Shown here: piece by piece, positions 37,565 through 46,969 of the stretch
Layout of the letters: each line of letters opens with the position of its first letter
Position numbering within the stretch: the stretch's first letter is position 1
Assembly (NCBI RefSeq): GCF_000237085.1
Contig: NC_016627.1
Coordinates: 2,914,118-2,978,117 of the forward strand
Origin: Acetivibrio clariflavus DSM 19732
GTDB lineage: Bacteria; Bacillota; Clostridia; Acetivibrionales; Acetivibrionaceae
Length of the DNA stretch: 64,000 bases
Direction: 5' to 3'
Position numbers and translations under genes: made by a program
The notes under the pieces: generated by a model
What the model was told of the DNA's origin: nothing
Databases searched by the model: none
The model's input: the letters and a program-made list of their open reading frames with translations, nothing else

Positions 37565-38452
37565 CTAATTATACTTCTTTCGTTGCTTTTCCCTCAGAAT
37601 ATTGTAAAACTCTACATATCGCCTATATCTTCCGTTATCTATGACTCTTTTTTCAAGAGCTGCTTTAACTTCGCAATAAGGTTCACTAATATGCACACAT
37701 CCGGTAAACTTGCATTTTCCAATATACTCTCTGAACTCCGGATAAAAATTTTGAAGTTCATCAGCTTCAATCCCAGAAATTTCAAAGGAGCTAAAACCAG
37801 GAGTATCTACTACAAATCCGCCCGACTTTAGCTCTATTAATTCTGCATGTCTTGTAGTATGCCTTCCTCTTTCAATTCTGTCACTGACACTGCCTGTCTT
37901 CATTACGTAGGAATTTAATATTTTATTTAGAATTGATGATTTTCCTACTCCCGACTGTCCAGCAAAAACAGTGGTTTTGTCCCTTAATGCAAGTTCAATC
38001 TCATCAAAACCCGTTCCTGTCACTGCACTAAGTGCTATGACTTTATACATGGATTTTTCATATGCCTGGATTATACTTGTATATTCAGCCTTTTCATCCA
38101 GGTCAATTTTGTTAATACATATAATAGCGCCAATACCTTTTTGCTCTGTGCTTATAAGGAGCTTGTCCAAAAGGGTAAAATCCGGCTGAGGTGATTTTAC
38201 AGCAATCACAATTGCAATTTGATTTACATTTGCAACCGCCGGCCTTATTAGTTGTGATTCACGAGGAAAAATTTCTTCAATACTTCCGGTTTTATTCTCC
38301 TCGTTTATAATCGATATTGATACCTTGTCACCCGGTAATGGAGTCAGCGAATCTTTTCTGAATATTCCCCGTGCTTTGCACTCATATATTCCAGTCTCGG
38401 TTTTTACGTAATAAAATCCCCCTATACCTTTAATAATTTGACCCGGTATCAA
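37565..38452 (-). CDS. rsgA: Ribosome small-subunit-dependent GTPase RsgA
   Basis: 295 residues; a checkpoint GTPase for 30S maturation. N-terminal OB domain (GQIIKGIGGFYYVKTE), then a circularly permuted GTPase with G4 CINKIDLD before G1 GQSGVGKSS and G3 DTPGFSSF, and a C-terminal zinc motif around CKFTGCVHISEPYCEV. The TTG start has GAGGAGG upstream. It follows prkC by 29 bases; in Bacillus PrkC phosphorylates this GTPase. Confidence 0.96.
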   Translation of the reverse strand: MIPGQIIKGIGGFYYVKTETGIYECKARGIFRKDSLTPLPGDKVSISIINEENKTGSIEEIFPRESQLIRPAVANVNQIAIVIAVKSPQPDFTLLDKLLISTEQKGIGAIICINKIDLDEKAEYTSIIQAYEKSMYKVIALSAVTGTGFDEIELALRDKTTVFAGQSGVGKSSILNKILNSYVMKTGSVSDRIERGRHTTRHAELIELKSGGFVVDTPGFSSFEISGIEADELQNFYPEFREYIGKCKFTGCVHISEPYCEVKAALEKRVIDNGRYRRYVEFYNILREKQRKKYN

Positions 38453-38481
38453 ACTTTCTGCCTCCTCTTTTGGACCTCAGA

Positions 38482-40419
38482 TTAATATTCCTCAGTAAAT
38501 TCTGTAAACAGTTCACTGTTCAGATACACCTTAACATGCGTACTTCCATCTTTCGGCACCGGAATAGACAGAGTCAACGGAAAATCAGTCTTTCTCTTTA
38601 TCTCATCGTATAACTGCTCTTCCTCACCTGTGTCGGATCTTATAATTGTTACCGAAACACTTATAAACTCCACATACATATCAGGATCTGTCAATGCAAT
38701 AGTCCTCTTTACAATCTTTTCTTTTTGTTCGGTAACTTCAAACTCTTCGAGATAAATGTCGACAGACTTGCCCTCATTAATGGATTCTCCTGCCTTAGGC
38801 TCCTGTTTAACAATTCTATCCACCGTATTTGTCTTATCCTCAGGATAGATCTTTCCAAGGGTCAATTTACTTTCTTCCAAAAGGTTTATAGCCTCCGCTC
38901 TTGTTTTCCCAATTAAATCCGGAACCTTTGTCATTTTAATTTCAGGACCTAAGCTTTTATAAATCCATATTTTCTTTCCGAGCTTTACTTTTTCGCCTTC
39001 TCCCGGCTCTGTCCTTATAACCAGTCCAACAGGAACATCATCACTGTATTCTTCTACAACTTCAGGCTTAAGACCCAAGTCTTCAATTTTTTTCTCAACA
39101 GCCCGGTAATCCATATTGGCAAAATCTTCAATCTCAACAAGCACAGGACCGTCACTTACCGTAAGTACCACCTTGCTATATCCTCCACGCACAAGTTTTG
39201 TACCTGGAGGCACATCCTGAGATATTACCAGGTCTTTATCCATCTTTTCGTCATTTACTCTCTTTGGTTCAACAGCAATCTTATTATTTTCCAATTCAGC
39301 TTTAACCTGATAATAATTCATTCCGGTATAGTCCTTTACAACATACTCATCCGGTGGTGTCAAAGCCGGCCATATAATATAACCTATCATAAAGGTTATC
39401 AGAGCTATTACTACTACCGATGTAAGAATGGCTAACACCGTAGTAGTCTTATCCTTTCTTTTCTTTTTTTTCATTGTGTTATCACCCGTTTTTTCAGATT
39501 CCTTATCTTCTACAAAAGCCTTTTTCTCCCCTATTGACGGCATCCTTACTGTAGGACTGTCATAGACATTTTCACCGTTTCCCGAATTAATTTCCATATC
39601 CGGATTTTTTAAAACTTTATATAAATCTTCAAGCATCTCTGTTGCAGACTGATACCTGTTTTTCTGATCCTTTTCTATTGCAATCATAATTATGTCATTT
39701 ACACCCTGTGGTATATCCGGTTTTAAGTTTATCGGTTCTTGCGGTATATCCTGTATGTGCTTTAAAGCTACTGCCACCGGTGATTCTCCGTTAAAAGGAA
39801 CTCTTCCCGTGACTAATTCATACAAAACAATCCCTAAAGAATACAAATCGGATTTTTCATCAGAAAAACCACCACGAGCCTGTTCCGGAGAAAAATAATG
39901 AACAGAGCCAATGGCATTTCCCGCAACGGTTATGGTTGAAGATGTAACAGCTCTGGCAATTCCGAAATCCGTAACCTTTGCAACCCCATCTTTTGTCAGC
40001 AATATATTATGCGGTTTTATATCTCTATGAACAATATGATTCTTATGAGCGTGCTCTATTGCCGAACATATTTGAATTACAATATTTACTGCTTCTTTCC
40101 AGTTCAACACGCCTTTTTGCATTATATATTCCTTCAATGTTATTCCGTTTACATACTCCATTACAATATAATGCAAATCATCTTCCTGTCCTACATCGTA
40201 TATTGACACAATATTGGGATGGGAAAGGCTGGCTGCAGCCTGAGCCTCAACCCTGAAACGCTTAACAAATTCTTCATCGGTAGTAAATTCCGGTCTCAAA
40301 AGTTTGACCGCAACAAATCTATTTAATAATCTGCATTTTGCCTTATAAACAAGGGCCATTCCGCCCCCACCTATTTTCTCCAACAGTTCATACCTTCCAC
40401 CAAGTATGCGACCTTCCAT
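38482..40419 (-). CDS. prkC: PrkC-type membrane Ser/Thr kinase with three PASTA domains
   Basis: 645 residues. The cytoplasmic kinase has GGGGMALVYKA (P-loop), VAVKLL (Lys), HRDIKPHNILL (catalytic loop), VTDFGIA (DFG) and GSVHYFSPEQ. A basic juxtamembrane run and one span (ILTSVVVIALITFMIGYIIW, about 335-358) lead to three extracellular PASTA repeats that bind muropeptides or lipid II, followed by a C-terminal beta-rich tail (about 570-645) with no clear PASTA signature. In spore formers this kinase senses peptidoglycan fragments and can trigger germination. A separate promoter may lie upstream (40553-40582). Confidence 0.96.
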   Translation of the reverse strand: MEGRILGGRYELLEKIGGGGMALVYKAKCRLLNRFVAVKLLRPEFTTDEEFVKRFRVEAQAAASLSHPNIVSIYDVGQEDDLHYIVMEYVNGITLKEYIMQKGVLNWKEAVNIVIQICSAIEHAHKNHIVHRDIKPHNILLTKDGVAKVTDFGIARAVTSSTITVAGNAIGSVHYFSPEQARGGFSDEKSDLYSLGIVLYELVTGRVPFNGESPVAVALKHIQDIPQEPINLKPDIPQGVNDIIMIAIEKDQKNRYQSATEMLEDLYKVLKNPDMEINSGNGENVYDSPTVRMPSIGEKKAFVEDKESEKTGDNTMKKKKRKDKTTTVLAILTSVVVIALITFMIGYIIWPALTPPDEYVVKDYTGMNYYQVKAELENNKIAVEPKRVNDEKMDKDLVISQDVPPGTKLVRGGYSKVVLTVSDGPVLVEIEDFANMDYRAVEKKIEDLGLKPEVVEEYSDDVPVGLVIRTEPGEGEKVKLGKKIWIYKSLGPEIKMTKVPDLIGKTRAEAINLLEESKLTLGKIYPEDKTNTVDRIVKQEPKAGESINEGKSVDIYLEEFEVTEQKEKIVKRTIALTDPDMYVEFISVSVTIIRSDTGEEEQLYDEIKRKTDFPLTLSIPVPKDGSTHVKVYLNSELFTEFTEEY

Positions 40420-40552
40420 AGTTACACCTCTTTTTTCGGCATTTCAAAATATCATTTAAACAATCCGACATAAATCTCCTCACAATATTAATAATTTAAA
40501 CCATATATAACAAGTACACTATAAATATATGTATATGCCTATAGAAACATTT

Positions 40553-40582
40553 AGTATAACTTTTTTCAGTTATAAATCTCAA
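40553..40582 (-). promoter_or_regulatory. Possible promoter for prkC
   Basis: On the minus strand TTGAGA (40582-40577), 18-base spacer, TATACT (40558-40553), in the 235-base gap after prpC. Confidence 0.4.
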
Positions 40583-40654
40583 ATATACTTATATTCTATT
40601 CTACATCTGCATATATAATTTCCAATCAATAAAAACCTTCATCAAAAAAAATAC

Positions 40655-41392
40655 TTATGAATTTTTTACAATTATAACAGTTATGTTGTCCTCTCCGCCT
40701 CTCTCGTTAGCAAGTTTAACCAACTCGCTGCATATATACTGCGGTTCGTCATCGCTATTTATAACTGCCAAAATGTCATTTTCACTCAGCATATTAGTTA
40801 ATCCGTCTGTGCATAGGACAAATAAATCATCGTTATCCACATCAACACAATATGTATCTATATCAACGTTTTCCTCGCATCCTAAAGCTCTTGTAATTAC
40901 ATTCTTTCTCGGATGATTGCGTGCTTCCTCTCTGGACAATGAACCATTCTTTATCAGTTCTTCAATATATGAATGATCCGTAGTAAGCTTTTGCAGCGAT
41001 CCATTTCTTAAAAGGTATACTCTACTGTCTCCTACATGCCCTATAAAAAACTTACCGTTAAAAAACATTCCAATAACAAAAGTAGTCCCCATACCGAAGT
41101 TTTCTTCAGATTCTTTGGCTTTCAAATAAATACATCTGTTAACTTCAGTCATCATATTACAAATAAAGGGCAGTATATTTTCTTCATCCAAACCGGGTTG
41201 CAAAAACTTAAGCAAATACTCTTCGGACAAGTCAACTGCCATACGGCTGGCCAATTCTCCCGAGTTATGCCCACCCATTCCATCGGCTACAATAAAGGTA
41301 TCAGGTAAACCTTCTCTACCTGAAATAACTTTATAGCTATCTTCATTAGTTTCACGTACTCTACCTTTATCGCTAACAACCCCAAATCTCAC
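40655..41392 (-). CDS. prpC: PP2C-type Ser/Thr phosphatase, partner of PrkC
   Basis: 245 residues. Reverses PrkC phosphorylation. Family motifs: SDKGRVRETNEDSY, VADGMGGHNSGELAS, GTTFVIGMFF, HVGDSRVYLL, TDHSYIEELIK, LFVLCTDGLTNML and GGEDNITVII with all metal-binding Asp residues. GTG start with GGGGAG upstream. Unlike many relatives it is separated from prkC by 235 bases rather than overlapping it. Confidence 0.96.
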   Translation of the reverse strand: MRFGVVSDKGRVRETNEDSYKVISGREGLPDTFIVADGMGGHNSGELASRMAVDLSEEYLLKFLQPGLDEENILPFICNMMTEVNRCIYLKAKESEENFGMGTTFVIGMFFNGKFFIGHVGDSRVYLLRNGSLQKLTTDHSYIEELIKNGSLSREEARNHPRKNVITRALGCEENVDIDTYCVDVDNDDLFVLCTDGLTNMLSENDILAVINSDDEPQYICSELVKLANERGGEDNITVIIVKNS

Positions 41393-41455
41393 TATACCAC
41401 TCCCCAGAAAACTTGTAAAATGTTTTATGGTTAAATAGCTACCAATTCAGCTACA

Positions 41456-42502
41456 TCACTTATCCTTAGCCGATTCAATAAGACTTCTGCGAAGCTGGCC
41501 ACAGGCAGCATTAATATCAGCACCCAGTTCACGTCTAACCGTTGTCTCAATGCCGTGCTTTTCCAGTACACTTTTAAATTTCATAACTCTTTCCCTGCTG
41601 CTTTTCTTAAACCCTGTATTTGTAACACTATTTACAGGTATCAGGTTTACATGGCATAACATACCTTTTAAAAGATCTGAAAGCTGCTTAGCGCATTCAA
41701 AGGTATCGTTTACACCATCTATTAAAGCATATTCAAAAGTTATCCGCCTTTTTGTAGTCTCTGTATATATCTTACATGCTTCAATCAATTTGTCAATAGA
41801 ATACCGTTTATTTACAGGCATAATTTTTTCTCTATCCTCATCATTGGGTGCATGCAACGATATGGATAAAGTAACAGGCAAATTCTCTTCGGACAACTTT
41901 AAAATTTCAGGCACAAGACCGCAAGTAGAAACTGAAATATGCCTTGCTCCGATATTCATGCCTTCTTTATGATTTACAAGCCGGATAAATTTGATTAAAT
42001 TATCGTAATTGTCAAAGGGTTCTCCTATTCCCATCACTACAATGTTTCCTATTCTGCTTCCTGCATCTTTTTGAATTGTTATTACCTGGTCCAACATTTC
42101 CGAAGCCGTGAGATTTCTTACAAATCCTGCACCCGTAGAGGCACAAAACTTGCACCCCATTTTGCACCCCACCTGGGACGATATACAAACTGATAATCCA
42201 TGCTGGTACTTCATCAATACACTTTCAATTATATTCCCATCCATAAGTTTGAACAAGTATTTAGTTGTTCCATCTATTTTCGATACAAGTTTATTAACAA
42301 TCTCCAACTTGTTTATATACGCCGAAGCTTTAAGCCTTTCCCGTATATCTTTTGAAAGGTTTGTCATTTGGTCAATATCCTTAATCCCCTTATTGACCCA
42401 CTGAAAAACCTGTTTTGCTCTATACTTCTGTTGTCCCATTTGGATAAATAACTCTTCCAATTCATCTATTGTCAAATTAAGGAGGTCAACTTTGCCGTCC
42501 AT
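41456..42502 (-). CDS. rlmN: 23S rRNA (A2503-C2)/tRNA A37 methyltransferase RlmN
   Basis: 348-residue radical-SAM methyltransferase. Cluster motif [11 protein letters not shown] (C-x3-C-x2-C), GEPFDNYDN, and the conserved cysteines of the ping-pong mechanism (CGLVPEI region and NAACGQLRR near the C-terminus). Complete length. Sits 4 bases after rsmB, so clearly in the same operon. Confidence 0.96.
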   Translation of the reverse strand: MDGKVDLLNLTIDELEELFIQMGQQKYRAKQVFQWVNKGIKDIDQMTNLSKDIRERLKASAYINKLEIVNKLVSKIDGTTKYLFKLMDGNIIESVLMKYQHGLSVCISSQVGCKMGCKFCASTGAGFVRNLTASEMLDQVITIQKDAGSRIGNIVVMGIGEPFDNYDNLIKFIRLVNHKEGMNIGARHISVSTCGLVPEILKLSEENLPVTLSISLHAPNDEDREKIMPVNKRYSIDKLIEACKIYTETTKRRITFEYALIDGVNDTFECAKQLSDLLKGMLCHVNLIPVNSVTNTGFKKSSRERVMKFKSVLEKHGIETTVRRELGADINAACGQLRRSLIESAKDK

Positions 42503-42506
42503 AAAC

Positions 42507-43859
42507 TTAACTCCTCTTTCTCATTTTAGAAATAAAAAAACCATCGATGCCGTCTATATTGGGGTATAACTGGATATACCCGGCTTTTGCAGTATCTTTT
42601 TTTAAGTCTTTTGGAAGAACTTCCGAAATGTCTTCCAATTCAAAATCCCTATTATCTTGCAGGAACTTTTTAACCATTTCCTCGTTTTCCTTCGGCTCAA
42701 CGGTACACGTACTGTATAGCAAAACACCTCCAGGTTTAACATACTTAGAAGATGTATCCAGTATTCTCTCCTGGAGTTTAACTATCTCATCCAAATCCTT
42801 TTCCTTTCTTGTCCACTTTATATCCGGCTTTCTTCTGATAATACCAAGTCCGCTGCAGGGCGCATCAACCAAAACACAATCGGCCTTGTTTATCAATTTC
42901 AAATCCTCTTTTTGAGCATCAAATACTTCAGCCTTTATTATACCAATTCCAAGCCTTATTGCTGCTTCCTCTATCAATTTTATTTTATGTTCATGAACAT
43001 CCCTGGCTATAACTTGTCCAGTGTTTTGCATAAGTTCTGCTATATGAGTTGCCTTTCCTCCCGGTGCACTGCATACATCAATAACCAGGTCTTTTGGCTT
43101 TGGATTCAAAACTTGTGCAACTATCATTGAACTCTCATCCTGTACTTGAAACAGACCCTGTTCAAAAGCTCTCATTTTTGTAATAGAAGAAGGCTTATTA
43201 ATTATCAGAGCGTTTTCAACATATTTTGCCGGTTGAGGTTCAAATCCTTCTTTTTCAAGTTGGTCACGAAGTTCTTCCGTGCTTGTCTTTAAAGTATTTA
43301 CTCTGACAGTCAGGGGAGCGTTCTCATTATTGCACTTTAAAAGTTCCTCAGTAAAACTCTCGCCAAAACGGTTTAACCAATTCTTAACCATCCATTCCGG
43401 GTGGGAATACCTTATGGAAAGGTAAGCACTTAAATCCTTATTTCTATCGGGATACTCAATCTTGTCTTTTGACCTTGTAATATTTCTAAGCACTGCATTA
43501 ACATACCTGCTGCTGGCAGAGTGCCCGTATCTTTTTGCAAGATTGACACTCTCGTTGCAGGCTGCCGATTCGGGTATTTTTGTCATATAAAGCAGCTGAT
43601 AGACTCCCAGTCTCAAAATATTCAGTATCCACGGAGAAAGCTTTTTAATTTTCACAGAAGAAAATTTTTCAATAATATAATCTATTGAAAGCTGCCACTT
43701 CAATGTCCCATAGACAAGCTCGGTGATAAAAGCCTTATCGATATTGCTCAATTTAACGTCTTCAAGATTTTTATTAAGAGCAATGTTCGAATATGCTCCC
43801 GACTTATTAACCTCATATAAAATTTTTAAAGCTGTTTCTCTCGGTAAATCAAGTTTCAT
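42507..43859 (-). CDS. rsmB: 16S rRNA m5C967 methyltransferase RsmB
   Basis: 450 residues. N-terminal NusB-like RNA-binding domain ([19 protein letters not shown]), then the SAM-dependent methyltransferase with [30 protein letters not shown] and the catalytic Cys in [14 protein letters not shown]. Found between the YugP-like protease and rlmN, the usual location. Confidence 0.96.
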   Translation of the reverse strand: MKLDLPRETALKILYEVNKSGAYSNIALNKNLEDVKLSNIDKAFITELVYGTLKWQLSIDYIIEKFSSVKIKKLSPWILNILRLGVYQLLYMTKIPESAACNESVNLAKRYGHSASSRYVNAVLRNITRSKDKIEYPDRNKDLSAYLSIRYSHPEWMVKNWLNRFGESFTEELLKCNNENAPLTVRVNTLKTSTEELRDQLEKEGFEPQPAKYVENALIINKPSSITKMRAFEQGLFQVQDESSMIVAQVLNPKPKDLVIDVCSAPGGKATHIAELMQNTGQVIARDVHEHKIKLIEEAAIRLGIGIIKAEVFDAQKEDLKLINKADCVLVDAPCSGLGIIRRKPDIKWTRKEKDLDEIVKLQERILDTSSKYVKPGGVLLYSTCTVEPKENEEMVKKFLQDNRDFELEDISEVLPKDLKKDTAKAGYIQLYPNIDGIDGFFISKMRKRS

Positions 43860-43882
43860 AACCTAATCATCTCAATACAAAA

Positions 43883-44581
43883 TTAATCATCTCTTCTGTT
43901 ACTTGTAATTAATACAAGGCGCAATAAGTTTGCCACAGCAACAGCTGCCGAAGCCACATAAGTCATAGCTGCAGCTCTTAAGACCTTCTTGGCATGGTCA
44001 ATTTCATTATAATTAAACATCCCCGTATCCTCAAGAGTTCTTATTGCCCTGCTGCTTGCATTAAACTCCACCGGCAGTGTTACAATGTAAAAAAGTACTG
44101 CTGCCCCAAAAAGTATTATTCCCAATTTAATTAAAAACGGCATGCCGAATATTAGTCCAATTATTGCCATTGTAGGGCCAATAGAAGAACCTATGTTTGC
44201 AATAGGAACCAAAGAACTTCTTAAGCCCAAAGGTCCATAACCTTCCTTATGCTGGATTGCATGTCCCGTTTCATGGGCAGCAACACCAACTGCCGATACG
44301 GAAGTGCTGTTATATACAGACCGGGACAGCCTTACAACTCTTGTCCTCGGATCGTAATGGTCAGTAAGGTCTCCAGGATATGCTTCAACCTTTACGTCAT
44401 AAAGCCCGTTTCTATCCAATATCATTCTTGCTATATCGGCACCGGTCATACTTCTGCTATTTCCAACTCTGCTGTATTTGCTGAAAGTGCCTTTAACTTT
44501 AAATTGGGCATAGAGTGAAAAAATAAATGCAGGTAAAACAAGTATTAAATAATACACATCAATACCATAATAATATCCCAT
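43883..44581 (-). CDS. YugP-family zinc metallopeptidase
   Basis: About 232 residues: membrane-embedded neutral zinc protease of PF04298. The zinc motif is AAHETGHAIQH; SMTGADIARMIL and FNASSRAIRTL are also conserved. Spans lie at the N-terminus and in the second half. I start at ATG 44581, which has AGGAGG 7 bases upstream; a frame extending 15 codons further lacks a ribosome site. Often grouped with rsmB and DUF116 in clostridia. Confidence 0.92.
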   Translation of the reverse strand: MGYYYGIDVYYLILVLPAFIFSLYAQFKVKGTFSKYSRVGNSRSMTGADIARMILDRNGLYDVKVEAYPGDLTDHYDPRTRVVRLSRSVYNSTSVSAVGVAAHETGHAIQHKEGYGPLGLRSSLVPIANIGSSIGPTMAIIGLIFGMPFLIKLGIILFGAAVLFYIVTLPVEFNASSRAIRTLEDTGMFNYNEIDHAKKVLRAAAMTYVASAAVAVANLLRLVLITSNRRDD

Positions 44582-44664
44582 AAATCTACCTCCTACCCTT
44601 TTTATTTCTTTATATAACTTCAGCAAAATATAAATTCATATAATATACAATATCAATACAAATT

Positions 44665-45423
44665 TCAGACTTCCAAAATTTCATCCAGCCTCTGCTTTAA
44701 ACTTTCCACATCCACAGTGGTATTATAACAAGGTCCATTGGGCCTGTCATTAATCAAACCTATGACAGGAATTTTACCCACCTCAACTATACCGCTTGTA
44801 AGATCCCTCTCACAAGCCACTGCAAATATCAATTCGGGATTAATCCTTTTTACAATATTTCTTGCAGCAGTTCCGCCTGTTACTATGCAAACTTCAACTT
44901 CTCTTTCTTCTGCTATTTTCAGTATCTTACCTATTGAACATCTTCCGCATCTTCTGCAGTTTTCAGTATTATTCGTAATTTTATATCCACATTCTGAATA
45001 TTGCAAACAATGAGGAAGCAGAATAAGGACGTTTTTAGGCAAATACCTTCTTCCTGAAGCATTTACCATCGCATTATTAAAATCTATATAAAACTTACGT
45101 AACAAATCTTTTTTTGTTTTAAATATATCTGCCAAAAATATTGAAAAGGGGAGCAGTGCTCTCATTCCTGTTCCCGCAAAATTTCTGATTATTTTATTCC
45201 GCCCATTATATTTGTATATATAATAAATACTTAAAATCGAAATCATATAAAACAACAGGATTAGTATTGTCAGTACAATTAAAATTAATAATACGAAATT
45301 ATATGTATGAATGGTAAAATAACGGTAAATCAATACAAAAGCAAGTAACATAAAAAACAATCCAAAGGTAAATAACCCCGATAAAGTGATAAACTTCTTC
45401 AACCCCTTATCCAAGTAATTCAC
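44665..45423 (-). CDS. DUF116 membrane protein with cysteine cluster
   Basis: 252 residues. Two or three N-terminal spans (LFTFGLFFMLLAFVLIYRY; VLLILIVLTILILLFYMI) are followed by a soluble domain with a Cys-rich core: LLPHCLQYSECGYKITNN, then CRRCGRCSIG, then AVACERDLTSGI. The cysteines suggest an iron-sulfur or zinc site; function is unknown. The GTG start at 45423 overlaps the fmt end; a TTG at 45414 is an alternative with better spacing to AAGGTGA. Confidence 0.88.
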   Translation of the reverse strand: MNYLDKGLKKFITLSGLFTFGLFFMLLAFVLIYRYFTIHTYNFVLLILIVLTILILLFYMISILSIYYIYKYNGRNKIIRNFAGTGMRALLPFSIFLADIFKTKKDLLRKFYIDFNNAMVNASGRRYLPKNVLILLPHCLQYSECGYKITNNTENCRRCGRCSIGKILKIAEEREVEVCIVTGGTAARNIVKRINPELIFAVACERDLTSGIVEVGKIPVIGLINDRPNGPCYNTTVDVESLKQRLDEILEV

Positions 45424-46339
45424 CTTCGCCTATTTTGTGCCCGCATATATACTCCTCAACACTCATTTTTCTTGCATTTTCAAACTGTATCTCTTTTATG
45501 TTAAGCTTCCCTGAACCGCATGCAACAACAATTCCATCCTTACTCACCTTTAAAATTGTACCTGCTTTTGAATCATGCTTATCATCGGATACAACAGAGG
45601 TCATCCATATTTTCATCTTTTTGCCGCTTAAAAACGTATATGCCCCGGGCCAGGGATTGGTTCCCCTGACTAAATTGTGAATCTCTCTTGATGACTTACT
45701 CCAGTCAATACAACCTATTTCTTTTGTCATCATAGGTGCATAAGTAGCCTCTTCATCGTTTTGCGGTATTCTTTCAAGGGTTCCATTTTTAAGTCTTAAC
45801 AAGGTTTCTTTTAATACTTCGGCTCCTAAAACCGCCAACTTGTCGTGAAGCTCACCGGCAGTCATATCCTCAGTTATTTGAATCTCAGCCTTAACAAGCA
45901 TATCACCAGTATCCATTCCAACATCGGTATACATGGTAGTAATACCTGTCACTTTTTCACCGTTTATAATAGACCACTGTATAGGTGCAGCTCCTCTGTA
46001 TCTAGGGAGCAAAGATCCGTGCACATTTATACATCCATACTTTGGAATATCCAAAACCGATTTGGGAAGAATTTTTCCGTATGCTGCTGTGACAAGTAAA
46101 TCGGGATTAATCTCCTTAATTTTTTCTACAAACTCTTCTGTCTTGACTTTTTCAGGCTGCAATACTTCAATTCCATGCTCTATTGCATATTCCTTGACCG
46201 GCGGTGGACTCATTTTATTGCCTCTGCCTTTGGGTTTATCCGGTTGAGTCACCACCGCAACAACATCATATCCTTCCTTCAACAACATATCCAAAGAAGG
46301 TATGGCAAATTCCGGAGTCCCCATAAATACAATCCTCAA
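45407..46339 (-). CDS. fmt: Methionyl-tRNA formyltransferase
   Basis: Formylates initiator Met-tRNA. About 310 residues: RIVFMGTPEFAIPSLDMLL, VTQPDKPKGRGNKMSPPPVK, the catalytic region NVHGSLLPRYRGAAPIQWS and TDVGMDTGDML, then a C-terminal OB domain. I use the TTG at 46339 because the conserved N-terminus starts there and AGAGGTGA lies 8 bases upstream; the GTG at 46348 is within that ribosome site. Confidence 0.95.
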   Translation of the reverse strand: MRIVFMGTPEFAIPSLDMLLKEGYDVVAVVTQPDKPKGRGNKMSPPPVKEYAIEHGIEVLQPEKVKTEEFVEKIKEINPDLLVTAAYGKILPKSVLDIPKYGCINVHGSLLPRYRGAAPIQWSIINGEKVTGITTMYTDVGMDTGDMLVKAEIQITEDMTAGELHDKLAVLGAEVLKETLLRLKNGTLERIPQNDEEATYAPMMTKEIGCIDWSKSSREIHNLVRGTNPWPGAYTFLSGKKMKIWMTSVVSDDKHDSKAGTILKVSKDGIVVACGSGKLNIKEIQFENARKMSVEEYICGHKIGEGELLG

Positions 46340-46425
46340 CAAAGTCACCTCTTATCTGTCATAATTACACCAATTATTTTTACAAATAATTTTTCAGGAA
46401 TAATGCTCATTAAAAACTTAATTTA

Positions 46426-46893
46426 CTATTCCTGCAAATCACTTTTATTTATTATTTTTTGCGCTCTGCTGGTAAACAATATACCATCCAAATGGTCAAT
46501 TTCATGGCAAAAAGCTCTTGCAAGGAGACCTTCACCTTCCAGACTGATCTTTTCTCCTTTTCTATTCAATGCCTCCACCCATACCTTTTTAGGCCTTATT
46601 ACTTCTCCTAAAAAATCGGGTATGCTAAGGCATCCTTCTATATCAAGTTCTTCACCCTCTGTCTTAACAATTCGGGGATTGATAAGCTCCAATAGTCCTT
46701 CACCCACATCAATTACAACAACTCTCTTTAACACACCTATCTGAGGAGCAGCCAACCCCACTCCATGTTCAGCATACATGGTTTCAGCCATATCATCAAG
46801 CAAAGTTAAAATCCTGTCATCTATAACATCAACAGGCTTCGAAACCTTTCTTAAAACCTCATCTCCATCAAATCTAATATTCCTTAAAGCCAT
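46426..46893 (-). CDS. def: Peptide deformylase
   Basis: Removes the N-formyl group from new proteins. About 155 residues with the three metal motifs [19 protein letters not shown] and [10 protein letters not shown] intact. I start at the ATG 46893 ([16 protein letters not shown]), which matches the family and has GGGGG upstream. Sits between priA and fmt as in most Firmicutes. Confidence 0.97.
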   Translation of the reverse strand: MALRNIRFDGDEVLRKVSKPVDVIDDRILTLLDDMAETMYAEHGVGLAAPQIGVLKRVVVIDVGEGLLELINPRIVKTEGEELDIEGCLSIPDFLGEVIRPKKVWVEALNRKGEKISLEGEGLLARAFCHEIDHLDGILFTSRAQKIINKSDLQE

Positions 46894-46969
46894 TTTTCTG
46901 TTCCCCCGTATCAATTTTTTAAGTAGGATTAACTGTCCTACACTACATATATTCCCACAACAAAAAGTA

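Noticed and set aside
46175-46744. 189-codon plus-strand frame over fmt/def
   Set aside because: Antisense to conserved fmt and def motifs.
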